From: Rhynchopus sp. YZ270_cl-10
Taxonomy: Eukaryota; Euglenozoa; Diplonemea; Diplonemida; Diplonemidae
NCBI GenBank assembly: GCA_964035575.1
Contig: OZ037876.1
Span: 620,001-684,000, forward strand
Reading direction: 5' to 3'
Length of the DNA: 64,000 nucleotides
The notes under the pieces are model-generated. The model searched no databases. It was not told the DNA's origin and worked only from the letters and a program-made list of their open reading frames with translations. The position numbers and the translations under genes were made by a program. Shown here piece after piece: positions 43,801-54,416 of the stretch; the stretch's first letter is position 1, and every line of letters begins with the position of its first letter.

Positions 43801-46800
43801 AAGACAAACCACCCCACCACGGCACCCTTCCAGTGCCCGGTCTCCTCTGTGAAGGTGAACTGCATGAGCAGCTTCTGGTCCTTGCGCACAATGCCGAGAT
43901 CGATGTTACGTTCTGCAGCAACACAGTTTTCAATGACAACACACTGTTCCCCATCAAGCGACCCACCCCACGACAGAATGCGTGAGTACTCCCCAGAGGT
44001 GTCCGGCAGCATGAGGACGGAGGAGTCGGTGCATTCGTACGTAGCGTTGTCTGTTATGTGCACATCCTTTGCCACGTAGATGGTGTCGATGCAGTTGTCG
44101 ATGCGCAGTGTGCTGGAGAGGATGCCGCCAAAGTGGAAGTTTTGGATGGACAGTGCATCGGATTGTGTGTCTGGGGTTTCTAAGATGCTGAGCGTGCTGT
44201 TGTGTTCGAGGTCGAGGTTGTTGATGGAAACGCTGCTGCGCACTTCGAGGGTGGCACCGGGTTTGACATGGACACGGTCTGGGAGGATAGCGTAGCGCGC
44301 GTCTACGTGGAAGGTGCCTTCAATGGTGATGCCGTTGAGGTTGCGCGCGAGGCTGCACCTAGCTGCGTGCACACCGTTGTGCCCGCATTGTGTTGTGTGC
44401 GCGCCACGGAAGGTCAGCTTTGTGTGTGGAGGTGGGGGTGGTACAAGAAACGCATTTCCCGTGAACAGCCCTCCCTCAGACGTCGATGTGGCCCAAGAGC
44501 CCCCACGCTGAAAGATAATGCAGCCGCTCACCAATATTGTGGTCTCCTCTGCGTTGCAGAAGAACGGTACCGTCAAGGTGTGCACGCATTCGTCGCGGAA
44601 GTGGCGGATGTCAGAGTCGGTGTTCGTCCGAAACGAAATCGCGGTGTGCTTCGCAAAGTGCAGCTCCGGAAGCGCCCCGACGTCGTCCCCAAAGTACTCA
44701 ATCTCAACATCCCGCCCACCAAACAGCGTCGCCGCATAGTTAAAATAAAACATCAAAACATGGCTCCCCTCATCCTCAATGCGGACCCGCACTTCACTCA
44801 TATCCCAGGCCGCGGAGTGCAGAAACTCAAACTGCGGTTGGTTGCGCCTTGCATATGCTATGGTCCCCTTCACCAAAAACACATTTGTCCTTTCACCAAA
44901 CGTTATCATACGTTTTGGTGTCAAGATATCGACAGCAAAGGCTACCGACAAATACCCCTCATGGATGGGGTTGGCATTGAACGATGCATCGTCGATGGTG
45001 CTGTTTCCGCAGAAGTAGATACGACTGCCCCGCCCCTCCGCGTCGAGGGAGCTGAGGCTAGACGACCACGTCACGATTCTTGAAGCATCTGCCTCAAAGT
45101 TTGACGCATTCGCAACTAAATTTGCGATGGTCACATCAGCATTGTCGAAGAGAACGCTTGCGTCGTACTGCGTCTGCTCTATAGTGGTGAGATTCGATAT
45201 TTCCAAATCCTTGAAGAAAATGTTTGTATTCGCGATATCTGTATGCGAGCCCTTATTGAACCACACCTTAGACAAAACGTTGATGAGAGGGGTAGGGGTA
45301 ACTTTACACTCCCCAGCAACCAGTCCACTTGCCAGAACTGCATCGCTCGGCTGCACAGTGAAGTTGACAGTACCAAACCGTGCGGACTCAAAACGGAGAA
45401 ATCCATTATTCACAATACCGTGTTCACCATCAAGGCTTGCATCTTCAAAAACATTCTGTACGAAGGAGTCGTGTATCTCCATATGCGCAGCATGTAGGTT
45501 GAGCAGGCGAGACCCTCCACAGCCAGAGTCAAAGAACAGAGCAGAGCGCAGAGTCGCAGTACCCTGCGAAGAGACAGCGATCACCCCACAAAGAATGTTG
45601 TACGTGAACGGCGAGAGCTTGCGGTAGGTTTCCAAGGTGCTGACATTCATGGTGTTGTGAAGCTTTGATCTGTTGTGGATCTCCCGGCGGATGCTTTCAA
45701 GCTCTGCTGAGGTATGTGGTTCATCGAGACCGTCCGTTATAACCAACTCTTCATGGACCACCACGGGAAGGGTTGCAATAACGGAGCAAGCAACCACGTG
45801 GAGCTTGCCTACCTGGAAGGGTGCGTCTGCGCGGTGCTCATCGGAGGAGCCGAAGACAATGCGTTTGTTGCGGAAGTGCATCTCCTCAATGCCGGGCACT
45901 GCCTGGGGGAAGTAGATAACACTCGCATTGGTGATCTCCGAGAAGTTCAGCTTTGTATTCCCATTCTTCAGTTCGTGATCCCTAATATACTCAGAGGTGA
46001 CCGTAAATGAGTTGTGGTACTTTAGGTTCAAATCATCGTACAGCGTGCCCATATAACACACTGCATAGAGCCCCGCAGCTGCGCCTTCGGGAAGCTCATA
46101 AAAAAATCTCCTTGCGTGCAGTAGCTGTTCGTTTGTATTCACGAAGTCGCTCGTTTGGGACTGCTTGGTGTGGTACACTAACCCTGGCAGGTCCTCCCCC
46201 TTCTGGCATATTGATCTGTTCAACGCCTCCTTGTCGTATCCGATGTACATGATTGATATGTACCTTGTTGATGACGACAGCTCGGCACCGCGGAGGACAA
46301 ATGTTACCTCCTTCCCATTAACCTCGGGGGAAACAAGCCTGAGGGGACCTTTCACTACAAATGGGTCTTCCAAAACTTCGAAGCTGGTCATGCCCACTCC
46401 TACGTCCACACAGAGCGCGTACAGTCCTGGGAACACTGCGATCGTATCGATTACTTTGTCTTGAAACGCTGTGCACTGCACAAGAAGTGCCCCTTCTGCA
46501 TCATCTTCAAGACATATGCTTGAATTTGTGAAGGTGATTGCTGCGTTATCAACTGCGGCGTATGACTCCTCTGGTGGGTCATAACGCACCGCCTTGAGGC
46601 TGCGGTTGTACCATGCATGCGTCTGTGCCCCGGTCACTGTAAGCCGCATCTGGTTTCCAACGTCAGTAGAGGTGCGTGGGGTCAAACGAAACCCTGCCAG
46701 CCCAGGATCCACCACAAAATGCAGTTGTGCAACCGGCCGCGCATATCTGCACGGAGATCCCATGGTAATGCTTGGAGCATCCGGAAGAACAGTAAGAACA

Positions 46801-47261
46801 GATGTGTTCGTGGCATTAGTGATGTCCTTGAGGGCAATGTCAGAGACGTCAGCTCTCCAGATCAGATCGCGTATCAGAACGTAGTCATTCGGGCATGGAT
46901 CAAAGGTAATGCGATACACAAGGCGGCCCGCTTCGGTTCTTCCTCTGAGGGTAATAGCAAGGTTGTCCCGCACCTTTTCTAGGCATGGTTTGAAGCCTTC
47001 GTCGGGGTAGAGGTAGGGACCTGTAGTTGACCATCTGCGTTTGCGGACGCTGTTCTCTCCCGCTACTCCACCCTCCATTTCTGCCCCAAAAGGGAGCACC
47101 ATATCAAAAAAGCCTCCCTCCAATTTAAATGTCTCAATGTCAATTCCATCGATCATCCCATTCCGCAGAAACAATCCTCCATTAAACACATCAAAGGAAG
47201 CAAAAACACATTGTAATAACCCGATAAATGCAATAAAACGGTGTATGTGAATAAGATTCAT
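40898..47261 (-). CDS. Receptor-like membrane MAPKKK-type protein kinase, paralogue 2
   Basis: About 2,079 residues from ATG 47261, with signal peptide MNLIHIHRFIAFIGLLQCVF. Exons: 47261-41644, 41569-41404, 41353-40898; introns 74 and 50 bases (GTATGT/GTATGC donors, CCACAG acceptors). The middle exon is 166 bases, exactly as in paralogue 1, and both introns sit at the same kinase-domain positions. The ectodomain (about 22-1145) is longer than paralogue 1, with many N-x-S/T sites and repeated short beta-strands. About eight hydrophobic segments lie at 1149-1520, followed by a linker with YLVPYYQG. The kinase domain at about 1674-1945 has GRGSFGSV, VAVK, HRDIKGENVLL, DFG, GSPYWMAPE, PPWLEFDS and a final LRQHPWVS, all catalytic residues intact. 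The tail is polar and lacks the extra exon of paralogue 1. Predicted surface kinase of the STE11 class; ligand unknown. Confidence 0.87.
41791..42011 (-). other. Likely gene-conversion tract shared with the first kinase
   Basis: Partner of 30830-31050. The three mismatches fall in a 5-base stretch coding YVAQIL-proximal residues (AKLYV versus KRYV context). Conversion direction cannot be told from two copies. Confidence 0.8.
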
Positions 47262-47379
47262 GACATCGGGGGGGTTAATATATAAGTGAAGACGAATAAC
47301 TCAAATGAAGAAGAAAAAAAGGGTGTGAAAAAAAAGCACTGAACCTCTTTTATGGTTCAAGAAACAAACAGTGAAAAAT

Positions 47380-47381
<2 letters not shown>

Positions 47382-47414
<33 letters not shown>
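47382..47414 (+). repeat. Poly(A) run of about 33
   Basis: Longest homopolymer in the window. On the sense strand of the kinase gene it is a poly(T) tract about 120 bases upstream of the start codon. Confidence 0.9.
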
Positions 47415-47417
<3 letters not shown>

Positions 47418-47677
47418 AGATGGAAAGGGAGAAAAAAGAAGGTTTGTGTATTGGACGTTCTGTTGAGTGGTGTGAGGATGGGGGTATAGAAAATAGAGTC
47501 AAAAAAGGGAGAATTAAAACAGAAAAAAATTGTGAGAGGATAAACTGCATTTTTTTTTTTCCCCTCGAGGGGGGGGCTAGAGGGAGCTGAGGATACAGAA
47601 GGGGAAGGGGAAAGACACCAATGATGTAGCAGTCGATGTATGTTACAAAAAAAACAAAAAATAAAAAATATAGTGTT

Positions 47678-47712
47678 AAGATGATCCCAAGCCTCACTGT
47701 GCTTAGTCACCT
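47678..47712 (+). repeat. Short hairpin repeat, CTAAGCC type
   Basis: AAGATGATCCCAAGCCTCAC then TGTGCTTAGTCACCT. One inner pair is C-A, otherwise consensus. It lies about 420 bases upstream of the second kinase start. Confidence 0.7.
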
Positions 47713-47895
47713 ACATCACGAACAGGGCGTGGAGGACTGGGGGGGGGGAGAGGTGTGCGTGTTGCGAGAGAAAACTTTGCGTTTCCTACAAACGAAAACG
47801 ACACCTCCCCTTCCTGGAGTCGCCCCCCCTCCTACCCTTTATAAAAAAAAAGGTGGATTCCTAAACTAAGGATAATATAAAAAAAGGGGGGATTT

Positions 47896-47933
47896 TGAAA
47901 GATGAATCTACCGCACTGAACACCCATCTTTCA
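47896..47933 (+). repeat. Short hairpin repeat with perfect 9-base stem
   Basis: TGAAAGATG pairs with CATCTTTCA around AATCTACCGCACTGAACACC. Longest uninterrupted stem in the family. Confidence 0.75.
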
Positions 47934-48157
47934 GATGAACAAAATGAGAACTTTAAAAAAAATGATGTTTTCAAACCGGGTCTCTAGGAGAACACATCCC
48001 TTGTCAAACTGAGACATTGTGCCTATTGGCTTGGCCCATACGAGGGTTTTGTGTCCGAAGGAAGAGAGAGAGAGAGAGAAAAATACTAATTTTTCACACA
48101 GGTTGAAAATGCACTTCTTCTGCCAAATACGCGTTAATGAAAGAAAGCAGGTTTTGT

Positions 48158-48192
48158 AAGATGATTCCAAGCCTCATTGTGCTTAGTCATCT
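48158..48192 (+). repeat. Short hairpin repeat, CTAAGCC type
   Basis: AAGATGATTCCAAGCCTCAT then TGTGCTTAGTCATCT. Here the right arm reads CATCT, restoring the pair with AGATG: the reciprocal change to that in 38549-38585. Confidence 0.75.
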
Positions 48193-48217
48193 GGAGAAAG
48201 GGAAAAAAAGTGAAGTT

Positions 48218-48246
48218 AGTGCAAACGCCTCTGGGATGCAGGCACT
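48218..48246 (+). repeat. Short hairpin repeat, AGTGCAAACGCC type
   Basis: AGTGCAAACGCCTCTGGG then ATGCAGGCACT. It follows the CTAAGCC-type unit at 48158 by 25 bases, a tandem of two subtypes. Confidence 0.7.
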
Positions 48247-48870
48247 AAAAAAAAGTTTCCTCGTGATTTTTTTTTTGAGAGCACTTCGCTTATGTTTTGC
48301 ATTATTTTCAAAAATATGCGCGAACGTAACTCTGCACTAAAACGCAGATGCGAAGATAAAAGTTTTCATCACATATAAAAGAGAGCGTAAGATGATGGGC
48401 ATAAACTTAGTCACCTAAACACAGGTTCATATCATACTGTAATCGTAAACATTATCGAAAAAGGTCGAACTTCCAGAAAAATCCTGAAAAGGTCGAACAT
48501 TATTACGGTCGATATTTTTTACGCTTACGGTAAATACAACCTTATAACTGATGAGCACCATGTCATTTGAAGAAAAATAAGTATACTGCGAAAAGGTATT
48601 TCAACATGTGCATTCAATAAATTGATAGCATATGTCCCAGACAGAAAATACAAACATATCACTCATCACACGAAAAAAAAAAAATTGACTTGAAATACAA
48701 AGCCCTCTCGTGAACAGTGTACTTTGGTGCGTAAAAAAACGCGAGAGAAGTTGTAGTGAAACGCACCCACCTCGACCGGTTTGAGGCATGGGCTCTGCAA
48801 AGTGTATTCAAAATGCTTTGTTTCTATTTCCTCCTTCATGAGGTGACAGAAAACAAAGAAAAAAAAATGT

Positions 48871-48901
48871 AGTATGAATTGTGCCTCTCGTGCACACATC
48901 T
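48871..48901 (+). repeat. Short hairpin repeat, GTGCACACATCT type
   Basis: AGTATGAATTGTGCCTCTCG then TGCACACATC; the GTGC/GCAC inner stem is clear and the outer arm drifted. Confidence 0.6.
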
Positions 48902-49002
48902 TCAAGCAATGGGCTACCATGGGTCCAAAAGGGTGGGGGTGCTCCCCACCTCTTTGAAAGACCCTCCATTCCTTAGTTGCAGGGCTGCCTCTCCCAAATA
49001 AA

Positions 49003-49050
49003 AGTGAAGTTGATAGTGCAAACGCCTCTGGGACGCAGGCACTGACACTC
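49003..49050 (+). repeat. Short hairpin repeat, AGTGCAAACGCC type, best copy
   Basis: GTGAAGTTGATAGTGCAAAC, GCCTCTGGGACGCAGGCACT and GACACTC. AGTGC/GCACT plus GCCT/AGGC-type pairs. Matches 17325-17372 almost exactly, 32 kb away. Confidence 0.75.
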
Positions 49051-49918
49051 CAAATAAAATAAAACCCGATTAGTAGATCACGTCAACTGATGATTTTGAT
49101 AACTTTACTCAAAAAAATAATAGCAAATCTGTTGCTAGGGTCTATTGACAGAACGCCCTATGAGGTATAACATCTCTTCCCAGTGTAGGGAGAAAAGTCA
49201 GAATGAAAGAAAATAAGAAAAATCGAGAATATCAAATCAACACAAAACGCCGACTGCCCCCTTCTATTTTTTTTACCGGGTTCTGAGGAAAAAGGGGTGC
49301 TGTTGTATTATTTTTTTTTTGTTCATAGAATACAGTTAGAGATAGGGTTGGGTCGATTATGTCTTGAAACTGGTTTTCGATCCCGGTTTTCCAAAAGTCC
49401 GGGCTTCTTTTTGAAAAAAAAACCACAATTGGGCCATCTATGATCGTCTCCGTGAGACACACAATAGGCTGTGAGTCTATGAGAGCTTGCTGAGAGCTAG
49501 TGAAAAAAATCTCTCCCCGTTCTTAGGTGGCCCAATCTAATTACAAAGTGGTAACCCGAATGAAGGTGCACTTGGATGCTTTTGAAGGGAACAAAACTCT
49601 TCATATGCGTCGCTGTCCTACGGGGGTCGGAGGAGTTCGGAAAACCCCTGAAAAATAGAAAATCAATTTCAGGCGCAAAAACCCTCCCTATCTAAACCTT
49701 GCAAACCATGATTGAGAGCACGAAAGAGAAAGAAAAGAAAGGGGGCATGGGGAGAGGGGAAAGAGGGAAGAGCAAAAAAAAAAAAGGAACACTAACCAAC
49801 AAAACCAAACATAACAGATTGCATTCAAAAAGAAAGCTTGAATAATGAATGTGCAGAACACAAGGGCACAGCACAGGGCTCAATTGCTGTGAGGAAAAAA
49901 AAGCAAAGAAAGGTTTGT

Positions 49919-49954
49919 AAGATGAACCTAAGCCTCTTATACTTAAGACACTTT
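49919..49954 (+). repeat. Short hairpin repeat, CTAAGCC type
   Basis: AAGATGAACCTAAGCCTCTT then ATACTTAAGACACTTT, preceded by AGGTTTGT. Confidence 0.6.
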
Positions 49955-50907
49955 GTATAAAGATAAACTAGGACTAACGACAACTTTGAACAGTTTTTTG
50001 ACTGAGGGGGGGCTAAGTGGAGATTGGGGCTGAGATGACTTTTGAACACAGCCAGTTTTATTTCTGAGGGGGTTTGAAAATGAAAAAATGGGTGAAACAG
50101 GACATGAGCCTGGTAGTTGATACTGTGTATTTTTTTTTCTTCTTCTTTATTTCTTCTTTGCTTTTCCTTATTACTAATCACTTTATGTCAGGGGAAGACA
50201 AGAATAGAAAACTTGGAGGAATGGGTCTCTCGTGAAAAATCCAAACGAACGCGGGTTAACGTTAAGGAGATTACTTGTGGACAAAAAGAACTGTACGTTT
50301 GCCATTCGACTGATGCAACTTGCCACGACTGTGGGTAGTGTTCCTCACAGGAGGAAGCCAGCTCTGTCTGTAGATGCGTAGAACGAACGGAAGTGTGGGT
50401 ATGATTGTATGCTGTGTTGTGTCTAGTATGGGAAGACACAAAATAGAACAACAAAAAGGGGTAAAATGCTATCGCAGTTGCCAAGACAACAGTGTCGGTG
50501 TAGGTGATGGTATACTAACCTACGCTGTTCACTGCCAAAACACCATGTGTGCAAATATGTGCCTTCTGTACGAATGCAGGGAATCTGGCCCAACCCGGCA
50601 TTCCCTGACGCACAAGCTCAACATATTTCATCCACATTGGTATAGTGAAAACAAAACAGTACAAAAACACCCTGAAGATGCTGCACCATGTTGTAGAACC
50701 CTCTCAAAACTGGAAAAAAGGGATAATTTCCCTCTAATCTCTCAATACAAGTTCTCTGCTGGTAGCGGACTTGTATTTTGATCACTTTTTTTAACAATTA
50801 TTTTTGTATCGCACTGAGCTGTGGGTTGTGCCCAAGATCGCCCCAAAGGCAATAAAAGAGGTGAACCCTTAATAACCCTAAATAAGAAAAAAAAAAAAGA
50901 GAAAATT

Positions 50908-50940
50908 ATAAGACCACAGCCTCTCGTGCTTCGTCATCTT
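50908..50940 (+). repeat. Short hairpin repeat, CTAAGCC-type variant
   Basis: ATAAGACCACAGCCTCTCGT then GCTTCGTCATCTT; retains the GCCTCTCGTGCTT loop. Confidence 0.55.
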
Positions 50941-51472
50941 AAAAAAATAGGTTGTTCTGTGGGAGGTTTTTTTTCGTGTCGACAATCGCCCAAAGGCTGT
51001 TGTACTGAAAAGATAAGACGCAAAAATCGTCCTTAACTCAAGAAAATAACTTTTAGCTTTTGTTTGTTCTTTTTTGCATTCAGCGTGGATTTTATTTTTA
51101 CTTCGAAGAACAATGTGTTTGAGTTTTTTAGAACCCGGCGGCAGTGGTCAAATCCAATTTGGATGAATTCCTTTAAATGAAGAAAGGACATAACAGGATA
51201 TTGGACTGTCCGAGACGACTCTTGCAAGAAAAAAACGCAGATTTTTTGTCTCTGAAGAGGTAGCAAACCGGGCATAATGGCAGTGTACGTTTCCTTTGTG
51301 GGAAAAAAATAAACAACTGCAAACAAACAAAAAAACAAGAACACGGCTGTGGTTAAAACTGCCCCTGGGAAGGCCTTGGCGGCCTATCGTACCCGAGGAG
51401 TTGGTCCAGATGAGAAAAAAAAGGGGGGCAAAAAATGAATTTATACGCACTGTGAGAAAAAAAAATGGAGAA

Positions 51473-51512
51473 AGTGCAAACGCCTCACTGTTCATAGGCG
51501 GACGCAGGCACT
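51473..51512 (+). repeat. Short hairpin repeat, AGTGCAAACGCC type
   Basis: AGTGCAAACGCCTCACTG then TTCATAGGCGGACGCAGGCACT. AGTGC/GCACT and CGCC/GGCG both pair. Confidence 0.7.
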
Positions 51513-52220
51513 GAAATAAATGAAGGGAGAGCAATTAGTTCGGTACAGGGCCCGAGTAGGGTTTCCTCGTAACGAGACTGCCTGAGATTTTTTTTTTTTT
51601 TGAAAATTAAGATTGGAAAGGTGTACTTTGTTGTGTTGTTGCCACCTTTGCGTGCAAGGTCCGCTTTGTTTGGTGCGGTTCGGTCCTCGGCATCTCTTCC
51701 CTGTTGTCTGGAGTGATCATTTTATCTCCATCTATTGTAGTGTATAGGTGAAAACGAAAGTAGCTGGTAGAAAGCTACAAAGAAACGTTGAAGTTGTGGA
51801 AGAATGAACTCTTTGACCATAAGTGAACACCAGCAAAAAAAATCATCCTAAGATGTGGTGTGTGGTGAGTGAGTGAGTGAGTTGCAAAAAATAAAATAAA
51901 AAAACTATTTATTCCAGTGAAATAAGAACGATTTTATTTCACGCACCACAAAAAAAAAAGGGGGGGAAGCCAAAGAGTTACAAAGGTGCCTTTTTTCGGA
52001 AGGGAGGGGGAAACTTGAAAAAAAATGGGCACACACATTTTATGGAAAAAATGGTGACGAAGCATCCTTGGGTGCCAACACTAATGAAAGACTAAGTTTT
52101 CAAAGAAAAAATCAGGGGGGAAAAAATACTCGCAATCAGCGTGATTGGGGAATTGGTTTTTTCTTATTTTTTATCAAAGGAAAAAAACAGCAGCAAACGA
52201 CTTTGGTCAAAAAAAAAATT

Positions 52221-52252
52221 GAAAGATGAATTTCCCTATCGTGCACATATCT
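52221..52252 (+). repeat. Short hairpin repeat, GTGCACACATCT type
   Basis: GAAAGATGAATTTCCCTATC then GTGCACATATCT; AGAT/ATCT stem. Confidence 0.55.
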
Positions 52253-52308
52253 ATAAGAAAAAACTTGGTTGGGGCTAGAAGGTGCGTGATTGTAAAAAAG
52301 AACCATTG

Positions 52309-52338
52309 TAAGAATGTGCCTCTCGTGTGCACACATCT
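52309..52338 (+). repeat. Short hairpin repeat, GTGCACACATCT type
   Basis: TAAGAATGTGCCTCTCGT then GTGCACACATCTC; TGTGC/GCACA pairing. Lies 57 bases after the 52221 copy. Confidence 0.6.
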
Positions 52339-53826
52339 CTGCAAAAGGCTTGAACACAAAGTTCATTGTGTGTGTGTGCGTGTGTTTTTTTTCTGTTTTA
52401 TCCCGTTCATTTGTAGATGGAAAGAGGTGTGTCGGCAGACACTTAAACAAGAGGCTGAATCCCCCTACCCCCTTCCCACCTTGTACCGGGACACATGTGT
52501 TTAGCATCGACTGAGTATGTTCTGATTGCCACAACACAAAAGCAAAAAAGTGAATAACACAAAAAATATTTTGAGCTGAAAAGCACCACGCCCTTCTGGA
52601 TAAGTGTCGCTGCAAAATAATAAAGGCGAGCGTACAAAGGAAAGATACAAAAAAAAAAAACGAGATGATGGGTGGGGGAAATACCCATCCCAATACGAGC
52701 ATGTTGCTGCCATTTTCTTTTTTTAGAAACTTTATTTTGAATTGACAGACCAGGCACATAGGTCTCTGTAAAAGACGAAGGTTGCGGAACTCTGGTCTCA
52801 TACCCTTTTTTATAAACAAAAAAGCCAACGCATTGTGCTTAACCCATTGCAAAGCGAAATGTGAAACGGGTGGCACCTATGGGGGGGGAAAAACGAGCTG
52901 GCGAGAGAAAAAACCATTTTAAAAAAATCGGGTTATATTTTTTTTTGGAAAGGAGCTTTGGAGAGGGGACAGATGGTTGCTGCGTCGCATTTGGAGGGGG
53001 GTATGCGGAGGACAGCAGTTAAAAAAAACAGAAAAGAAAAAAACTTAAAGATAATGCATCTCTCATGACCAAGGATATCTCTAAATCCGTCCCTTTTTGG
53101 CCAAATTCCGAAATCCCAATCCAAAAAATTCCCTGTTTTTTTGGTATAGTTTTTGGGCTGTTTTTTGACTTTTTTGTGGGGGGAAAAAAAAAATTTCCCG
53201 ACATGTCGTCAGGGCTCTCGCCGGGGTTCATTTGGGGTCCCGAGCTTTCCCCCCGTAAAAGCGGTCGCTGCGCGCGCTTCGCGCGCGCGACTCCCTACCA
53301 GTGCAGGGAGGCGTGGCGCTTTCTCCCCTCTGATGCACAAAAGGTGGGGAGGGGTGAACCACAATCCGTAGTGTGTCAGCCTTATCAGTAACCTCGGCAC
53401 ATTTATGAAAGAAACGGCAGTCAGCAATGGCTCCCAAAGGTCCCTGGCGAAGCCACGGTACGCAACATTTGAGATCTCCTCCGTCTTCCAACCCTCATAA
53501 TTGAATGCGATTGACACGTCTTCTCCTTCTTCTTGTGCACAACCTCAAATGTCTCTGATGCTGGACGTTTGCCTGCAACTAACGTGAACATCCGCACCCA
53601 CAACTACAGCAACCGCCTGCAGAGCCAGTTTTTTCCTCAAAAATCCGGGATTTTTTTTTTTTCCTTTTCCCCTTTTTTCGCTTTATTTGATCGCGTTGAT
53701 CGATCGCATCCCACAGGCGAAACTCTCTGGGGGTGGGGTGGAGTAGAATGTACTTGAAATTGCTGTAGGGAAAAACAGGGAATTTTTTTCAGGGAATTTT
53801 TTTATTTTTCCGAAATCCCAATCCCT

Positions 53827-54149
53827 GGTGCTATCCGGGGGGCGGCGTTTCACAAAATTTCACAAAATTTCAATCAAAATCACAACTTTTCACAACTATT
53901 CACAACTTTTCACAACTTTCACAACTTTTCACAATTTTCAATCAAAATCACAACTTTTCACAACGTTTCACAACTTTTCACAACATATAGTTGTGAAAAG
54001 TTGTGAAAAGTTGTGAAACGTTGTGAAAAGTTGTGCAAAGTTGTGAAATGTTGCGAAACGTTGTGACACGTTGTGCATAGGATTGAAATTGTGTGATATT
54101 TTGTGAAAATTTGTGAAACTTTGTGAAACGCCGCCCCCCGGATAGCACC
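53827..54149. mobile_element. Foldback element, 323 bp, inverted arms built from CACAACTTTT units
   Basis: GGTGCTATCCGGGGGGCGGC and GTTTCACAAA at the left have a perfect complement at the right end. The whole unit folds about a centre near 53988 (CAACATATAGTTG). Each arm of about 155 bases is made of 10-11 base units TTTCACAAC/TTTTCACAAC. AATCCCAATCC lies 2-3 bases outside each end (53814-53824 and 54153-54163), consistent with an 11-base target duplication or insertion into a repeated sequence. No coding capacity. Confidence 0.85.
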
Positions 54150-54218
54150 ATTAATCCCAATCCAGAATTAGAAAAATCCCTGCTCATGACACATCAAAAA
54201 AAAATGAGGAAAAAAGAT

Positions 54219-54255
54219 TCTGAACGAACGCTAAACCCTCAGTGCTTTGGTCACC
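54219..54255 (+). repeat. Short hairpin repeat, CTAAGCC-type variant
   Basis: CTGAACGAACGCTAAACCCT then CAGTGCTTTGGTCACCT. It lies about 160 bases downstream of the stop of the EF-hand gene at 54417. Confidence 0.5.
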
Positions 54256-54416
54256 TGGAGAAAGGAGTCATTTGAAAAAAAAAAAAAGGTGAAAAATCTC
54301 TCTCTCCTCACCTCTCAACCAAAGGGGTTTACCTAGCTGTATAGGGAGAAAATGGAGTTTTTTTTAAGAACCACTTTCCCCAGGGTAATATGGTTATCCC
54401 TTCTTTTTAAGGGATT

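Larger units (their letters stand above)
47262..52200. other. Spacer upstream of the second kinase gene
   Basis: No supported gene. A 33-base poly(A) run at 47382-47414, hairpin repeats (listed), and a GTGA microsatellite at 51865-51881. An open frame at 50374-50781 (plus) was considered but has no domain or splice support. Confidence 0.5.
52201..53826. other. Spacer with dispersed-repeat fragments
   Basis: Hairpins at 52221 and 52309; from about 53060 a composite of fragments found elsewhere: CCGAAATCCCAATCC, a GC-rich CGCGCGCTTCGCGCGCGCG hairpin at 53273-53291 related to one at 13940, and the module at 53449-53466. No supported gene. Confidence 0.5.

Noticed and set aside
47350-47710. Overlapping minus-strand frames rich in Phe upstream of the second kinase
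   Set aside because: They arise from the 33-base homopolymer and pyrimidine-rich leader region.
50374-50781. Plus-strand open frame of 135 codons
   Set aside because: Cysteine-containing but without any recognisable domain, on the strand opposite all genes, with no splice or leader signals.
53209-53517. Minus-strand open frame of 102 codons with gene-like composition
   Set aside because: It lies in a patchwork of dispersed repeats (GC-rich hairpin, GTACCGTG module) that explains its composition.
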